The notes: a model not told the origin generated them from the letters alone. A DNA stretch of 64,000 nucleotides from Aggregatilinea lenta (GCF_003569045.1 NZ_BFCB01000003.1:2480001-2544000); one strand, 5' to 3'. Counted from the first letter of the stretch, positions 8,221 to 17,666 are shown. Translations and numbers: made by a program.

Positions 8221-11200
8221 ATGATCGGTTCTCGGCTCGGCCCGTATGAAATCATGGATGAAATCGGGCATGGCGGTATGGCGACCGTTTATCGGGCGTG
8301 GCAGCCATCCATGGATCGTTTCGTCGCGATCAAGATCATCCACCGCGCCATTGCGACCGAGGGTACGTCGCTCGACCGGTTCGAGCGCGAAGCCAAGCTC
8401 ATTGCGCGGCTTGAGCATCCCCATATTTTGCCCATCTACGACTATAACGGCATGCACGATCCGCCTTATATCGTGATGCGTTACATGCCGACCGGCACCC
8501 TGAAAGACATCCTCCAGCGCGACCATCTCCAGTTCACCGAGGCCGCCTATCTCGTGCGGCAGGTGGCATCGGCGCTCGATTACGCGCATCGCCAGGGCGT
8601 CATCCACCGCGACGTGAAGCCATCGAATATTATGGTGGACGGCGACGGCAACGCGTTCCTGACCGACTTCGGCATCGCGCGTATTTTGGAGAGCGCGGAG
8701 GGCCTGACCGCCAGCGGCCTCGCGGTCGGCACGCCGGGCTACATGGCCCCCGAACAAGGCATGGGCCTGCAAATCGACAACCGCGCGGATATTTACGCGT
8801 TGGGCGTGATGATGTTCGAGATGATCACCGGGCACACACCCTATCGCGCCGAAACGCCGATGGGAGTGATCCTGAAGCACATCAGCGATCCGGTGCCGCT
8901 CGCTTCGACCGAAAATCCCGATATCTCGCCCGATGTCGACAAGGTGCTGCTGCGGGCGATGTCGAAAGACCCCAACGATCGCTACCAGACCGCGACCGAG
9001 ATGGCCGACGACCTGATCGAGGCGATGGGGCCGAGCGCTGCTCAGACGCCCAAGCACCTCCAACGCATCGCGGCGGAGACGATCGCGGACCTGGAGCGGC
9101 AGCGGGTTGAGGCGCAAGCCGCGCTCACGGTGGAGAAGCAGCAAATCCCCAGCGAGTCGGCGACAATGGCGAATGAGCTGGCGACCCCATCCGGACAGGC
9201 GGTACCTGTGCCTGCGCCGGTTCGCGAGGCGCCGCGCCGTCGCACCGAGCGCCGGTGGGGAGCGGCGTTGTTTGCCGTGCTGCTGCTGATCGCAGTTGGC
9301 GGCGGTTACCTGCTGCTGCGCGAGAATGGAGACGGGAGTCCGGGCGTCAAACCCTCGTTTGTGCCCACTCGCTCGATGTGCCCGCAACTCGTGCGGCAGG
9401 CGCTGGACAATACGCGGGCTTCCTGCTCGGACATCAACAACAACCAGATCTGTCTCGGCAACCAGCCGGTGATGATGACCCTCGAAAACGGCCTGACCGC
9501 CAGTCTTAGCCAGATCGGCGGGCCGCTGCCGCTGGGGATGATCGCATCGGCCAATTCGGGTGCCTTTAGCCAAACGACCCAGTCGTGGGGCATCGCCGTG
9601 ATCCGTGCCCAGGTGAACCTGGACCCCGACACCAGTGTGACGTTTGTAATGATGGGCGATACACAGCTTACGCCCACAGACGAGTACCTGCGAGCATTTA
9701 GCTTCCGGACGAACACGACCAGCGTTGAATCGTGCCCGGAGGCCCCGCCCGCGGCCTTGATCGTGCAGGTGCCAGAGGGCCAGGAGGCGGTGTTTGTCGC
9801 CAACGGCGTGACGATCACCGCCGGGACGACTCTCATTTTACAGGCCGTGCCCGCCGGACAGATGTCGATCATGGCGCTGAACGGTTCGGTGAACGTGCAC
9901 TCAGAAGACGTGACGCGCGACGTGCCCGCTGGCTATTCGACGCGCGTCACGATGAACGCCGACCTGGAGGCGGTCAGCCCGCCGATTGCGCCGGAGCGTA
10001 TCCCCGACCTTCAGACGGTGGTCAATCTGGTCGGGCCGTCGCCGCTGTCGCTGCTGCCAGTGCCACTGGACAACGTCGCATTGGCGACGGCGGTGGTGCT
10101 CGCACCCACGCTGACCGACACGCCGACGCCGACGCGTACGCCCACCCATACGAACACGCCCACGGACACGGTGACCCCGTCGCCGACGCCCACCGATACC
10201 CAGACGCCGACCACCGCGCCGACGAATACGCCGCTGCCTACGGCAACGGATACCGTAACTCCCACCCCGTCGCCGACGCGCACGCCGCGACCCACGCAGA
10301 CTTCAACCGAGACTCCCGCGCCAACTAACACAGTTACCGAACTGCCGTCCGCCACAGATTCACCCAGCGAAACCCCTACAGCGGTAGAAACAGAGGCGGT
10401 GCTGCCAGAGCCGAGCGAAACACCGCTCCCGGCAACCGCCGAGGTTGAACCGGCGCTCACGGCCACCCCGCCGGAGCCAACCGCAATTCCCGTGGGCCAG
10501 CTGCCCTACATTCAGGATATGGAGGGTGAGGACGCGCTGGCCGGGTGGGATTACGACTCGATGCACTGGCAGCTACTTTCAGAGGGCGGCAACGTCGTGC
10601 TGATGGGCCTGTCGGGCCTGGGCGACTATTTGGAGATCCTGGGCAATGAGCAGCCCGAGTGGGCGCAGCGGACTGAACAGTCGCTGGCGATCACGATGCG
10701 CATCAGCCTGCGTGACAGCAACAGCCTGGGCCGCGTGATGTTCCGCGCGACGGACGAGGGTTACTACGTACTGGAGATGGTGCAGGGCTACATGATGCTC
10801 AAGCGCGGCGTGACGGGCACGATCGATCGCCAGTCAGAAGAACTGCTGCGCGCGTGGCAGGAGGCCGCGATCCAGGCGGGACGCTGGTACGAGGTTACGA
10901 TCTGGATGGCGGGCAACCGCATCTTCGTCTACGTCGATCACCAGCTGCGGCTGGCAGCCAATGATACCGGGCTGGCGCTGCCATCCGGCGGCGCGATCCG
11001 GCTGCAAACCCTCAGCTCCGAAGTGGGGCAGGTCGGTTTCGACGACATCGTGATCCAGCGCCCCGAAAGCGCCAGCGATCATTTCGAGGGGTCGCGCTTC
11101 CCCAGCACGTGGCAGGCCACCAGCATCACCAACGTCGAGTTGGGCGCGGAGACGGATGGGAACCAGTATGTCTACATTTTCGACGACGTGGACCTGCTGC

Positions 11201-12294
11201 CGATCACGCCGCCGCTGGCGGATGTGTTTGTGTCGTGCCGGTTATACAGCGAGGTGGGCGGTTTTAAGGTCCGTCTGCGCGAAGGACAGGACGGCGCCTA
11301 CCAGTTCAACGTCGAGGCGGGCAATCTGGAGATCCAGCAGCTTGATGCCCAGGGTGATATCGTGCAAACCTGGACGCGCCAGAATTACTATGGGCGCGGC
11401 GCATGGTTCGACTTTACCGTCGTGACAGTGGGCAACCGCCTGACGATCTACCGCCAGGGTGAGACGATCCTGGACGAGCTGATCGACGCTGCACCGACCT
11501 CCGGCGGGCTGCGCTTCACCACCGAGGTGGGAGATCGCCTGCGCGTGGATGACTGCCTCTTTGCAGAAACGGCGCTGTCACCGACCGTCGATGCGCGCTT
11601 CGCGTTTGACCTGATCAGCGACCTGGAAACGCGATCGATCCGGGATGGGCTGACGGACTGGTACGAGTACTTCGACAACGCTGTGGTGAACGCAGGTTGG
11701 TGGGTCGGCGGGATCGAGAACGACCCCGGCGAATACATCTTCGACGAGGTCGCGACGGAACGCCGCCGCTATTACCAGATCACGTCCGGCGACGAGCCGC
11801 TGTTCCGTCTGTTCAACAGTGAGGTGGATGCGCAGGGGCGCGTGTTTGGCCTGGGCAACGACCGCATCGACTTCCTCGACTCGACCGATATTTACGTGGG
11901 CGGCTATGTCCGGCTACCGCTGGTTGCCGGGATCGGCAGCGAAGGCGGTTTCGGCGCGCGCTCGACCCTCAACCCATCCGGCGACAGCCTGAACCAGTAC
12001 GAGGTCGTGCTCATCAAAGACGACAACGCCAACCTGCGTGTGCAAGTGCGGGCCAACACCCCTAACAACCAAACGGTACTGTACGAAAAGCCGCTCGATG
12101 CGACGTTTGGCGGCTGGCACTTCCTCGAAGTCGTCGCCCTGGATGACCGCATCGCGTTCTTCGCGGACCAGCGGCTGCTGACCGTCGTACGCGACGTGGA
12201 GCAGTTAGGCGGCACGATGTCGTTGAGCGTCGGGCCAGACTCGGTCGTACAGTTCGACGACCTCGTCGTGCGCGATACGTCCACCAACGAGTAA
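8221..12294 (+). CDS. Membrane-anchored PknB-type Ser/Thr kinase with large extracytoplasmic region
   Basis: A 1357-residue receptor-like kinase. Residues about 8-270 are a complete protein kinase domain: glycine loop GHGGMATVY, catalytic Lys in VAIKII, HRDVKPSN and the DFG in LTDFGIAR. A coiled segment follows, then one membrane helix at about 348-367. Outside the cell come a beta-rich region with two Cys pairs (about 380-610), a Thr/Pro linker (about 628-755) and two or three LamG/3-keto-disaccharide-hydrolase-like jelly-roll modules (about 760-945, 953-1120, 1125-1350), each with the 'GRWYEVTIW...V.GNRI.VYVDHQL' pattern. It has none of the PASTA repeats of classical PknB. The outer modules suggest sensing of glycans or another surface polymer, but no ligand is known. 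It ends next to a convergent polysaccharide operon, a suggestive neighbour. Confidence 0.9.
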   Translation: MIGSRLGPYEIMDEIGHGGMATVYRAWQPSMDRFVAIKIIHRAIATEGTSLDRFEREAKLIARLEHPHILPIYDYNGMHDPPYIVMRYMPTGTLKDILQRDHLQFTEAAYLVRQVASALDYAHRQGVIHRDVKPSNIMVDGDGNAFLTDFGIARILESAEGLTASGLAVGTPGYMAPEQGMGLQIDNRADIYALGVMMFEMITGHTPYRAETPMGVILKHISDPVPLASTENPDISPDVDKVLLRAMSKDPNDRYQTATEMADDLIEAMGPSAAQTPKHLQRIAAETIADLERQRVEAQAALTVEKQQIPSESATMANELATPSGQAVPVPAPVREAPRRRTERRWGAALFAVLLLIAVGGGYLLLRENGDGSPGVKPSFVPTRSMCPQLVRQALDNTRASCSDINNNQICLGNQPVMMTLENGLTASLSQIGGPLPLGMIASANSGAFSQTTQSWGIAVIRAQVNLDPDTSVTFVMMGDTQLTPTDEYLRAFSFRTNTTSVESCPEAPPAALIVQVPEGQEAVFVANGVTITAGTTLILQAVPAGQMSIMALNGSVNVHSEDVTRDVPAGYSTRVTMNADLEAVSPPIAPERIPDLQTVVNLVGPSPLSLLPVPLDNVALATAVVLAPTLTDTPTPTRTPTHTNTPTDTVTPSPTPTDTQTPTTAPTNTPLPTATDTVTPTPSPTRTPRPTQTSTETPAPTNTVTELPSATDSPSETPTAVETEAVLPEPSETPLPATAEVEPALTATPPEPTAIPVGQLPYIQDMEGEDALAGWDYDSMHWQLLSEGGNVVLMGLSGLGDYLEILGNEQPEWAQRTEQSLAITMRISLRDSNSLGRVMFRATDEGYYVLEMVQGYMMLKRGVTGTIDRQSEELLRAWQEAAIQAGRWYEVTIWMAGNRIFVYVDHQLRLAANDTGLALPSGGAIRLQTLSSEVGQVGFDDIVIQRPESASDHFEGSRFPSTWQATSITNVELGAETDGNQYVYIFDDVDLLPITPPLADVFVSCRLYSEVGGFKVRLREGQDGAYQFNVEAGNLEIQQLDAQGDIVQTWTRQNYYGRGAWFDFTVVTVGNRLTIYRQGETILDELIDAAPTSGGLRFTTEVGDRLRVDDCLFAETALSPTVDARFAFDLISDLETRSIRDGLTDWYEYFDNAVVNAGWWVGGIENDPGEYIFDEVATERRRYYQITSGDEPLFRLFNSEVDAQGRVFGLGNDRIDFLDSTDIYVGGYVRLPLVAGIGSEGGFGARSTLNPSGDSLNQYEVVLIKDDNANLRVQVRANTPNNQTVLYEKPLDATFGGWHFLEVVALDDRIAFFADQRLLTVVRDVEQLGGTMSLSVGPDSVVQFDDLVVRDTSTNE

Positions 12295-12326
12295 CGCCGC
12301 CGCACGGTTCGCTTCTGCAAACAAAA

Positions 12327-12354
12327 ACAGCCGCCCCATCACTGAGGCGGCTGT
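12327..12354. terminator. Bidirectional terminator between kinase and rfbB
   Basis: A perfect 9-bp stem (12327-12335 with 12346-12354) with a 10-nt loop lies between convergent genes. It is flanked by an A-rich tract on the left and a T-rich tract on the right, so it can end transcription from both sides. Confidence 0.8.
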
Positions 12355-12377
12355 TCTGTTGTTGGGATGCAGCGGAC

Positions 12378-13406
12378 CTATTCGGCCTGGGCGAGGCGCT
12401 CCGCGTACTGCGCCTTGTAGAAGTCCAGGTATTCGCCCGTCTTGATCTTGCGCCACCACCACTCGTTCTGCCGGTACCATTCGACTGTCGCGGCCATCGC
12501 CTCTTCGAAGGTGTGCTGCTGCGACCAGCCCAGTTCGCGGCGGATCTTGTCGTTGGTCAGCGCATAGCGGCGGTCGTGGCCGGGCCGGTCCGCGACGTGG
12601 CGGATCAACGTCTCCGGCTTGCCCAGCGCCTGCAAAATAAAGTGCGTGACCTCGATGTTATGCAGCTCGTGCTCGCCGCCCACGTTGTAGATCTCGCCCG
12701 GCGCACCCTTGTGCAGCACGGTATCGATCGCGTCGCAGTGATCGCCCACGTAGAGCCAGTCGCGTACCTGCATGCCGTCGCCGTAGAGTGGCAGCGGACG
12801 GTCGTCCAGCGCCTCGGTGATGAAGAACGGCGCGATCTTCTCCGGGTACTGGTAGGGGCCAAAGGTATTGCTGCCACGCGTGACGGTGGTATGCATGCCG
12901 TACGTCACGTGATAGGCGCGCAGCATCATCTCGCCGCCCGCCTTGCTGGCCGCGTAGGGACTGTTTGGCTCTAGCGAATCGCCTTCGCGGAAGGTGCCTT
13001 CGGGGATCGAGCCGTAGACTTCGTCCGTGCTGACGTGGTGGAAGCGGTTGATGCCCAGCTTGCGCGCGCTTTCGAGCAGCACGTACACGCCCACGACATC
13101 CGTCTGAATGAACGCGTCCGGGTTGAGGATCGAGCGATCCACGTGCGATTCGGCGGCGAAGTTGACGATAGCGTCGATCGCATGCTCTTCCAGGGTACGT
13201 TCGACGGCCGCGTGATCGGTGATGTCGCCCTGCACGAATGCATAGTTCGGGTTTTCGCTGATGGGCAGCAGGTTGTCCAGGTTGCCCGCGTAGGTCAACT
13301 TGTCGAAGACGACCACCTTGTAGGATGGGTGGTTAGCGATCATGCGCCGCGCGAACTCGCTGCCGATGAAACCTGCTCCGCCTGTGACCAGGATATTTTG
13401 CATCAT
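12378..13406 (-). CDS. rfbB: dTDP-glucose 4,6-dehydratase
   Basis: A 342-residue extended SDR enzyme that converts dTDP-glucose to dTDP-4-keto-6-deoxyglucose using bound NAD. It shows the Rossmann motif GGAGFIGSEF at 8-17, the STDEVYG motif at about 125-131 and the catalytic YAASKAGGE near 151. Length and motifs are typical of RmlB/RfbB. It is the last gene of the minus-strand polysaccharide operon and works directly after the thymidylyltransferase two genes upstream (14318-15388). No rmlC or rmlD is present in the window, so the final sugar is unknown. The start ATG follows AAGGAG. Confidence 0.96.
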   Translation of the reverse strand: MMQNILVTGGAGFIGSEFARRMIANHPSYKVVVFDKLTYAGNLDNLLPISENPNYAFVQGDITDHAAVERTLEEHAIDAIVNFAAESHVDRSILNPDAFIQTDVVGVYVLLESARKLGINRFHHVSTDEVYGSIPEGTFREGDSLEPNSPYAASKAGGEMMLRAYHVTYGMHTTVTRGSNTFGPYQYPEKIAPFFITEALDDRPLPLYGDGMQVRDWLYVGDHCDAIDTVLHKGAPGEIYNVGGEHELHNIEVTHFILQALGKPETLIRHVADRPGHDRRYALTNDKIRRELGWSQQHTFEEAMAATVEWYRQNEWWWRKIKTGEYLDFYKAQYAERLAQAE

Positions 13407-13423
13407 GTGTGCTCCTTGAAGGA

Positions 13424-14305
13424 TTAGTGATTCCGTGTTGGACGGTCGGCTATGCTGGGTGTTAGCACAAAGGTGTGAATGGCGTGCCCGACGCCGTCTT
13501 CATCGTTTGTCCCGGTGACATAGTCGGCTTGGGCGCGCACGGCGTCGGGCGACTGGCCCATCGCCACGCCCACGCCCGCCATACGAATCATCTCAAGATC
13601 GTTCGAGTTGTCGCCCACGGCCATCGTTTCGGCAGGGTCGATGTCCAGGTAGTCCAGCAGGACGGCCAGCGCGTTGGCCTTCGACACGCCGCGCGGCAGG
13701 ATCTCGAACAGCGAGATCAATCCGCTGCGCATGACGTCCGCGCGTCCGGCGAAGGTTTCAGCGAGCGTATCCTGAAAGGCGGCGACCGAGGGCAGATCGT
13801 CGGCGTTCATGAAGATGATCTTGTGCGGCTTGTACGCATCTGTCAGCGCCTGCGCCAAGTCGTCCACCACGCGCGCGGCGGGTTCGTAGTGGGCCATGAG
13901 GATTGCCATGTTGCGGTCGATGGCGTCGTGGCTGCCATTCAGCGGCGCGACGATCAGCTCCGGCCCGGCGTAAACAATGGGCAGAATTCCCTCGCGCCGC
14001 GCCAGCTCAATCGATTCCAACGCGATGTCGAGCGGGATCGGACGCTCCCAGATCATGCTGCCATCGACGCCGTTGAGCACGGTTCCGTTGTTGGTGATGA
14101 CCGGGATCGTGATCCCATAGCGCTGGATGACGTCCTCGGTGGAGGGGAACGTCTTGCCTGTGGCGACGGTAAACAACACGCCCTGCTCGATGGCCACACG
14201 CACCGCAGCGTCGGTGAAAGGTGTGATCTGGTGCGCCGTGTTGAGCAGGGTGCCGTCCAGATCGGAGACGATCAGGCGGATGGCGGGCTGTGACGAATCG
14301 GGCAT
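13424..14305 (-). CDS. Cof-type HAD-IIB family phosphatase
   Basis: A 293-residue HAD hydrolase with the Cof/IIB architecture: motif I SDLDGTLL (nucleophile and acid Asp at about 14 and 16), motif II TVATGKTF, a C2-type cap between motifs II and III, motif III Lys in GVSKANAL, and motif IV VGDNSNDLEMIRMAG. Members remove phosphate from sugar phosphates, nucleotides or pyridoxal phosphate. It sits in tight spacing (12 bp and 17 bp) between rmlA-like and rmlB-like genes, so a sugar-phosphate substrate in polysaccharide precursor supply is plausible, though unproved. Confidence 0.9.
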   Translation of the reverse strand: MPDSSQPAIRLIVSDLDGTLLNTAHQITPFTDAAVRVAIEQGVLFTVATGKTFPSTEDVIQRYGITIPVITNNGTVLNGVDGSMIWERPIPLDIALESIELARREGILPIVYAGPELIVAPLNGSHDAIDRNMAILMAHYEPAARVVDDLAQALTDAYKPHKIIFMNADDLPSVAAFQDTLAETFAGRADVMRSGLISLFEILPRGVSKANALAVLLDYLDIDPAETMAVGDNSNDLEMIRMAGVGVAMGQSPDAVRAQADYVTGTNDEDGVGHAIHTFVLTPSIADRPTRNH

Positions 14306-14317
14306 GATGGAGTCCTG

Positions 14318-15388
14318 TTAGAGCAGTTCCAGGCGGCTGTGGTCGCCCAGGTGCATTTTGATCGCCTTCGGGCGCAGTGTGTTGATGCCGACCGATGCAT
14401 GGCGGCCAATCAAGCTGTCCTGAATGCGCGTCGGGATATCGCACACGGTGCTGTGTTCCAGCACGATCGAGCGCTCGATCTCGCTGTTCTCGATCACGAC
14501 GTCGTGATAGATGCTGGTGAATGGGCCGACGTAGCTGTTGACGATCCGCGTGTTCTGGCCGATGATGGCCGGGCCGCGAATCACGCTGTTGACGATCTCC
14601 GCGCCGGCCTGAATGGTCACGCGCGTATCGACTTCGGAGGCGGCGTCCACCGTGCCCCTGATTTCGGGCTTCAGTTCTTCGAGCACGAGGCTGTTGGCGG
14701 TTAGCATGTCGCCGGGTCGCCCGGTGTCGATCCACCAGCCGGTGTGAATGTGCGGGTACACGCTGTAGCCGTTTTCGATCAGCCACTGGATCGCGTCGGT
14801 AATTTCCAGTTCGCCCCGGAAGGACGGTTTGATCTCGTCTGTCGCCTGGAAGATGTGGTGATCGAACATGTAGATGCCGACCAGCGCCAGATTCGACGGC
14901 GGCTGTTTGGGCTTCTCGATCAACCGCTCGATGCGGCCATCGTCGCTAAGCTGGGCCACGCCGTACTGTTCGGGGAACTCGACGGCGGTCAGCACGATCT
15001 GGCTGTTCCACTCGTCGTGGTGCGCGAAGTCCGCGATCAGCGGACTGATGCCGCCCTGGATCACGTTGTCGCCCAGGAACATCACGAAGCGGTCGTTCCC
15101 GATGAAATCGTGCGCGATCTTCACCGCGTGCGCCAGGCCGAGAGGTGCGTCCTGCGGGATATACGTGATCTCGACGCCGAACTGCGCTCCGTCGCCGACC
15201 GTCTCGCGGATTTCCGGCCCGGTGTCGCCGATGATGATGCCGATCTCGGTAATGCCGGCGTCGCGAATGGCTTCGATCACGCGGAACAGCACCGGCTTGT
15301 TGGCGACCGGGATCAACTGCTTGGCGCGGGTATACGTAAGCGGGTAGAGCCGTGTGCCCTTGCCCCCGCTGAGAATCAGACCTTTCAC
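14318..15388 (-). CDS. rfbA: Glucose-1-phosphate thymidylyltransferase, long form
   Basis: A 356-residue nucleotidyltransferase. The N-terminal 240 residues carry the signature LSGGKGTRLYPLT with catalytic Arg/Lys, FLGDN for metal binding and EKP. The C-terminal 110 residues form a left-handed beta-helix with hexapeptide-like repeats (IQAGAEIVNSVIRGPAIIG). Short RmlA proteins are about 290 residues, and this longer form is typical of StrD-like enzymes of antibiotic and surface-sugar pathways. It makes dTDP-glucose from glucose-1-phosphate and dTTP, feeding RmlB in the same operon. Loss of the RmlA-type allosteric site in long forms is known for the family but not tested here. UTP specificity is the alternative. 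Confidence 0.9.
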   Translation of the reverse strand: MKGLILSGGKGTRLYPLTYTRAKQLIPVANKPVLFRVIEAIRDAGITEIGIIIGDTGPEIRETVGDGAQFGVEITYIPQDAPLGLAHAVKIAHDFIGNDRFVMFLGDNVIQGGISPLIADFAHHDEWNSQIVLTAVEFPEQYGVAQLSDDGRIERLIEKPKQPPSNLALVGIYMFDHHIFQATDEIKPSFRGELEITDAIQWLIENGYSVYPHIHTGWWIDTGRPGDMLTANSLVLEELKPEIRGTVDAASEVDTRVTIQAGAEIVNSVIRGPAIIGQNTRIVNSYVGPFTSIYHDVVIENSEIERSIVLEHSTVCDIPTRIQDSLIGRHASVGINTLRPKAIKMHLGDHSRLELL

Positions 15389-15414
15389 TGTCGTTTTCCC
15401 CCTATAAACCGGGC

Positions 15415-16080
15415 TTAGCGAGAATAATAGCTGCCGACGGGCGCGTCGTAGCGGGCGTTGGTGAGCACGGTGCCGATTAGCGGGGCCTTCACGCGGTCAA
15501 GCTGTTCCTTGGCGCGCGCGGCATGGTCGCGCTGGGACGAGCCTGCACGCAGCACCAGGATCACGCCGTCCATTTTGGCGCTTAACAGCGCCGCGTCGGT
15601 GACGGCCAGGGTAGGCGGCGCGTCGAACAGCACGTAGTCGGCGTGCTCTTTCAGCGCGGCGATCACCTCGTCCATGCGCCGCGAGCCGAGCACATCCGCC
15701 GGGTTGGGCGGCAGCGGGCCGCTGGACAGCACGCTCAGGTTGGGCACGGCGGTCGCCTGGACTGCCGGGTTTGCCAGTGCCGTGACTTCGACCAGCATGG
15801 TGGTCAGGCCGCGCTGGTTGTCCAGGTGCCAGATCTCGTGCTGCGACGGCTTGCGCAGGTCCGAATCCACGATGATGGTGCGGTTGCCGCCCTGCGCCAG
15901 CGTCACGGCCAGGTTGGCGAGCACCGTGCTCTTGCCTTCGCCCGGCACCGGCGAAGTGAACAGCAGGCAGTGCAGCGGTTTGTCCAGGCTGTAAAAGGTC
16001 AGGTTAGTGCGCAGCGCGCGGTAGGCTTCGGCGGCAGGCGTGCGCGGATCGGTCAGCGTAATGAGTTGAGCATCAGGCAT
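15415..16080 (-). CDS. CpsD/CapB-family bacterial tyrosine kinase
   Basis: A 221-residue BY-kinase of the separate-polypeptide type. Walker A is PVPGEGKST (about 44-52), Walker A' is IIVDSDLRKP (about 73-82) and Walker B is VLFDAPP (about 149-155). The end contains three tyrosines in YDAPVGSYYSR, a short version of the autophosphorylated tyrosine cluster. Such kinases control polysaccharide chain length and export together with a Wzz-type membrane activator. The two genes just upstream in the operon (16090-16752 and 16864-17568) encode such activators. Nine bp separate it from the first of them. Confidence 0.92.
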   Translation of the reverse strand: MPDAQLITLTDPRTPAAEAYRALRTNLTFYSLDKPLHCLLFTSPVPGEGKSTVLANLAVTLAQGGNRTIIVDSDLRKPSQHEIWHLDNQRGLTTMLVEVTALANPAVQATAVPNLSVLSSGPLPPNPADVLGSRRMDEVIAALKEHADYVLFDAPPTLAVTDAALLSAKMDGVILVLRAGSSQRDHAARAKEQLDRVKAPLIGTVLTNARYDAPVGSYYSR

Positions 16081-16089
16081 GGTCTTACC

Positions 16090-16752
16090 TCAGGAGCGCG
16101 AATCTTCGGCAGGCACAGCCGCCAGCACGGGCAGGTCGAGAAAGCGCTCGATATCTTCCCGGCGGCGCACGATGTTCGAATCCAGATATTCCAGCGCGAA
16201 AACGACGACGCCACCCAGCAGCAGCCCCAGCACCGCCCCCGCGATGACGTTGATCTTGGTCTTGGGCGAAAACTGCGAATAGGTGGCAGAGTCGATCCGG
16301 ATTGCGTCGATGCGGTCTTCACGCTGCGCGTCGCGGTTTTCTTCCGTGCGATATTCCTGCAGCACCGTGCCATACTCTGTGGCGATCTGCGCGGCCAGTG
16401 GGCCGTCTTCCATCGTCACGTCGATCTGGACGATGAGCTTGGTCGGGTCGGAGCTAAAAACGGCGTGGCTGCGCAGTTCGCCGGGCACCATGTCGAGCTG
16501 CAAGCGGTCAATGACATCCTGCGCGCGTGCGTCGCTGTTGATCCACACTACGTTGCTGGCCAACAGCGTACGCAGCGTCTCGGTCAGGCCGTAGTCGCTG
16601 CGGGCGGGCTGGAACAGCACCACCTGGGTCGCGCGGTAGGTCGGCGTTTGGAGCTTGCTGAAGCCAAACGCTGCCGCCGCCGTGACGAGCATTGCCAGCG
16701 CGAGAATCCAGCCGCGCCGGATCAAAATGCGCACGTAATAAGATAAGTTCAT
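16090..16752 (-). CDS. Wzz/YveK-type polysaccharide co-polymerase
   Basis: A 220-residue protein with two membrane helices, at about 14-33 and 172-195, around an extracytoplasmic region of about 130 residues, followed by a cytoplasmic tail with the typical 'EDIERFLDLPVLAAVP' sequence. This is the transmembrane activator arrangement of Gram-positive-like CapA/YveK proteins that pair with a separate CpsD kinase. It lies 9 bp upstream of the kinase gene. Its role is to set chain length and activate the kinase in export of a capsule or exopolysaccharide. Confidence 0.9.
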   Translation of the reverse strand: MNLSYYVRILIRRGWILALAMLVTAAAAFGFSKLQTPTYRATQVVLFQPARSDYGLTETLRTLLASNVVWINSDARAQDVIDRLQLDMVPGELRSHAVFSSDPTKLIVQIDVTMEDGPLAAQIATEYGTVLQEYRTEENRDAQREDRIDAIRIDSATYSQFSPKTKINVIAGAVLGLLLGGVVVFALEYLDSNIVRRREDIERFLDLPVLAAVPAEDSRS

Positions 16753-16863
16753 GGAGTCGTGGTCCTTGCTACACAGCCGGGGCTGTGCGGTACGCCGCTA
16801 TTATACCAAGGGTTTCGCGCGGACGGGACGGATGTCAGGCCCGCGTATCGAAAACGCTGGTCG

Positions 16864-17568
16864 TTAACGCTCCGGCGGGATTTCACCTAACAGCGTCAGT
16901 CCCAGCGCTTCAACGTCGGCGCGCGAGTGCACTGCGCCGTCCAGATATTCGGCCAGCAGGGCCAACCCGATGCCCGCCGCCAGCCCAACTGCGATGCGCA
17001 GCAGCGGCTGGAAGCGCGTCATCAGCGGCGGCGCAACCTGGGTGACCTTCACCGTGTCCCATGCCACGACGTTCAACGGCGCGGGCGACTGGGGTAGATA
17101 GAAATCGCTGCGCCTTTGCAGCACTTCGACGGCGGCCTCTGCGATGGCGCGCAGCTCGGCCTCGTCGTCCCACGCGACGTACAACGTCAGCACGCTGCGG
17201 TAGCTGTCGGCGGCGAAGACGGGCTTGAGGTCTTCGGCGGGTGCGATGTCCAGGCCGCTCCCGGCCAGCCGTGCCCTCACCTCAATCGCGAACGTATCGC
17301 TGGTGATCCACGCGGGCAAATTGACGACGACGTATTCCGAGGCCAGGAACGGCACGTACACGCTGTCCTCGTAGGGCGCGGTGGCGGCGCCGCTTTCCAC
17401 GGCGTCGGGCGGGGTCGCGGCGGTCAGCCGGATCTGCGTGCTGTAAGTGACCGGCGGTGAGATCATGCCGCGCAGACCCGGCAGCGCCAGCGCAAATGCA
17501 GCGACCGCTGGCAGCAGGATCAGCCACCAGCGTCGTAAAAGAAACTGCCAGATCGCTCTCAGTTCCAT
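16864..17568 (-). CDS. Second Wzz-like polysaccharide co-polymerase
   Basis: A 234-residue protein from the ATG at 17568; an in-frame ATG at 17646 would add a Pro-rich N-terminus not expected of the family, so I prefer the shorter form. It has membrane helices at about 14-33 and 190-208 and a tail with 'RADVEALGLTLLGEIPPE', the Wzz-type C-terminal pattern. It resembles the downstream Wzz-type protein only distantly. Two different Wzz-like proteins beside one BY-kinase suggest either a heteromeric co-polymerase or two chain-length settings. A gap of 111 bp separates it from the next operon gene. Confidence 0.82.
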   Translation of the reverse strand: MELRAIWQFLLRRWWLILLPAVAAFALALPGLRGMISPPVTYSTQIRLTAATPPDAVESGAATAPYEDSVYVPFLASEYVVVNLPAWITSDTFAIEVRARLAGSGLDIAPAEDLKPVFAADSYRSVLTLYVAWDDEAELRAIAEAAVEVLQRRSDFYLPQSPAPLNVVAWDTVKVTQVAPPLMTRFQPLLRIAVGLAAGIGLALLAEYLDGAVHSRADVEALGLTLLGEIPPER

Positions 17569-17637
17569 GATCGTCGCGGCAGGCGGGCCGAGGGGCCAGG
17601 AATGCCGCATCCCTCCTATGTGTTCCGGCGCGGCGCT

Positions 17638-17666
17638 ACGATACACCGGGGCAGGGTACGGCGCAA
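17638..17666 (-). promoter_or_regulatory. Possible promoter of the polysaccharide operon
   Basis: On the minus strand TTGCGC (17661-17666) and TATCGT (17638-17643) are spaced by 17 bp, about 70 bp before the first gene. Both boxes are imperfect, so this is a weak call. Confidence 0.3.

Noticed and set aside
8125-9573. A 482-codon minus-strand open frame across the kinase start
   Set aside because: It covers the kinase promoter and catalytic domain in antisense; composition is shadow-like and no motif is seen.
10102-10480. Repetitive ACG/CCG-rich DNA that could look like a microsatellite or CRISPR-like repeat
   Set aside because: It encodes the Thr/Pro stalk of the kinase in frame; units are irregular and there are no spacers.
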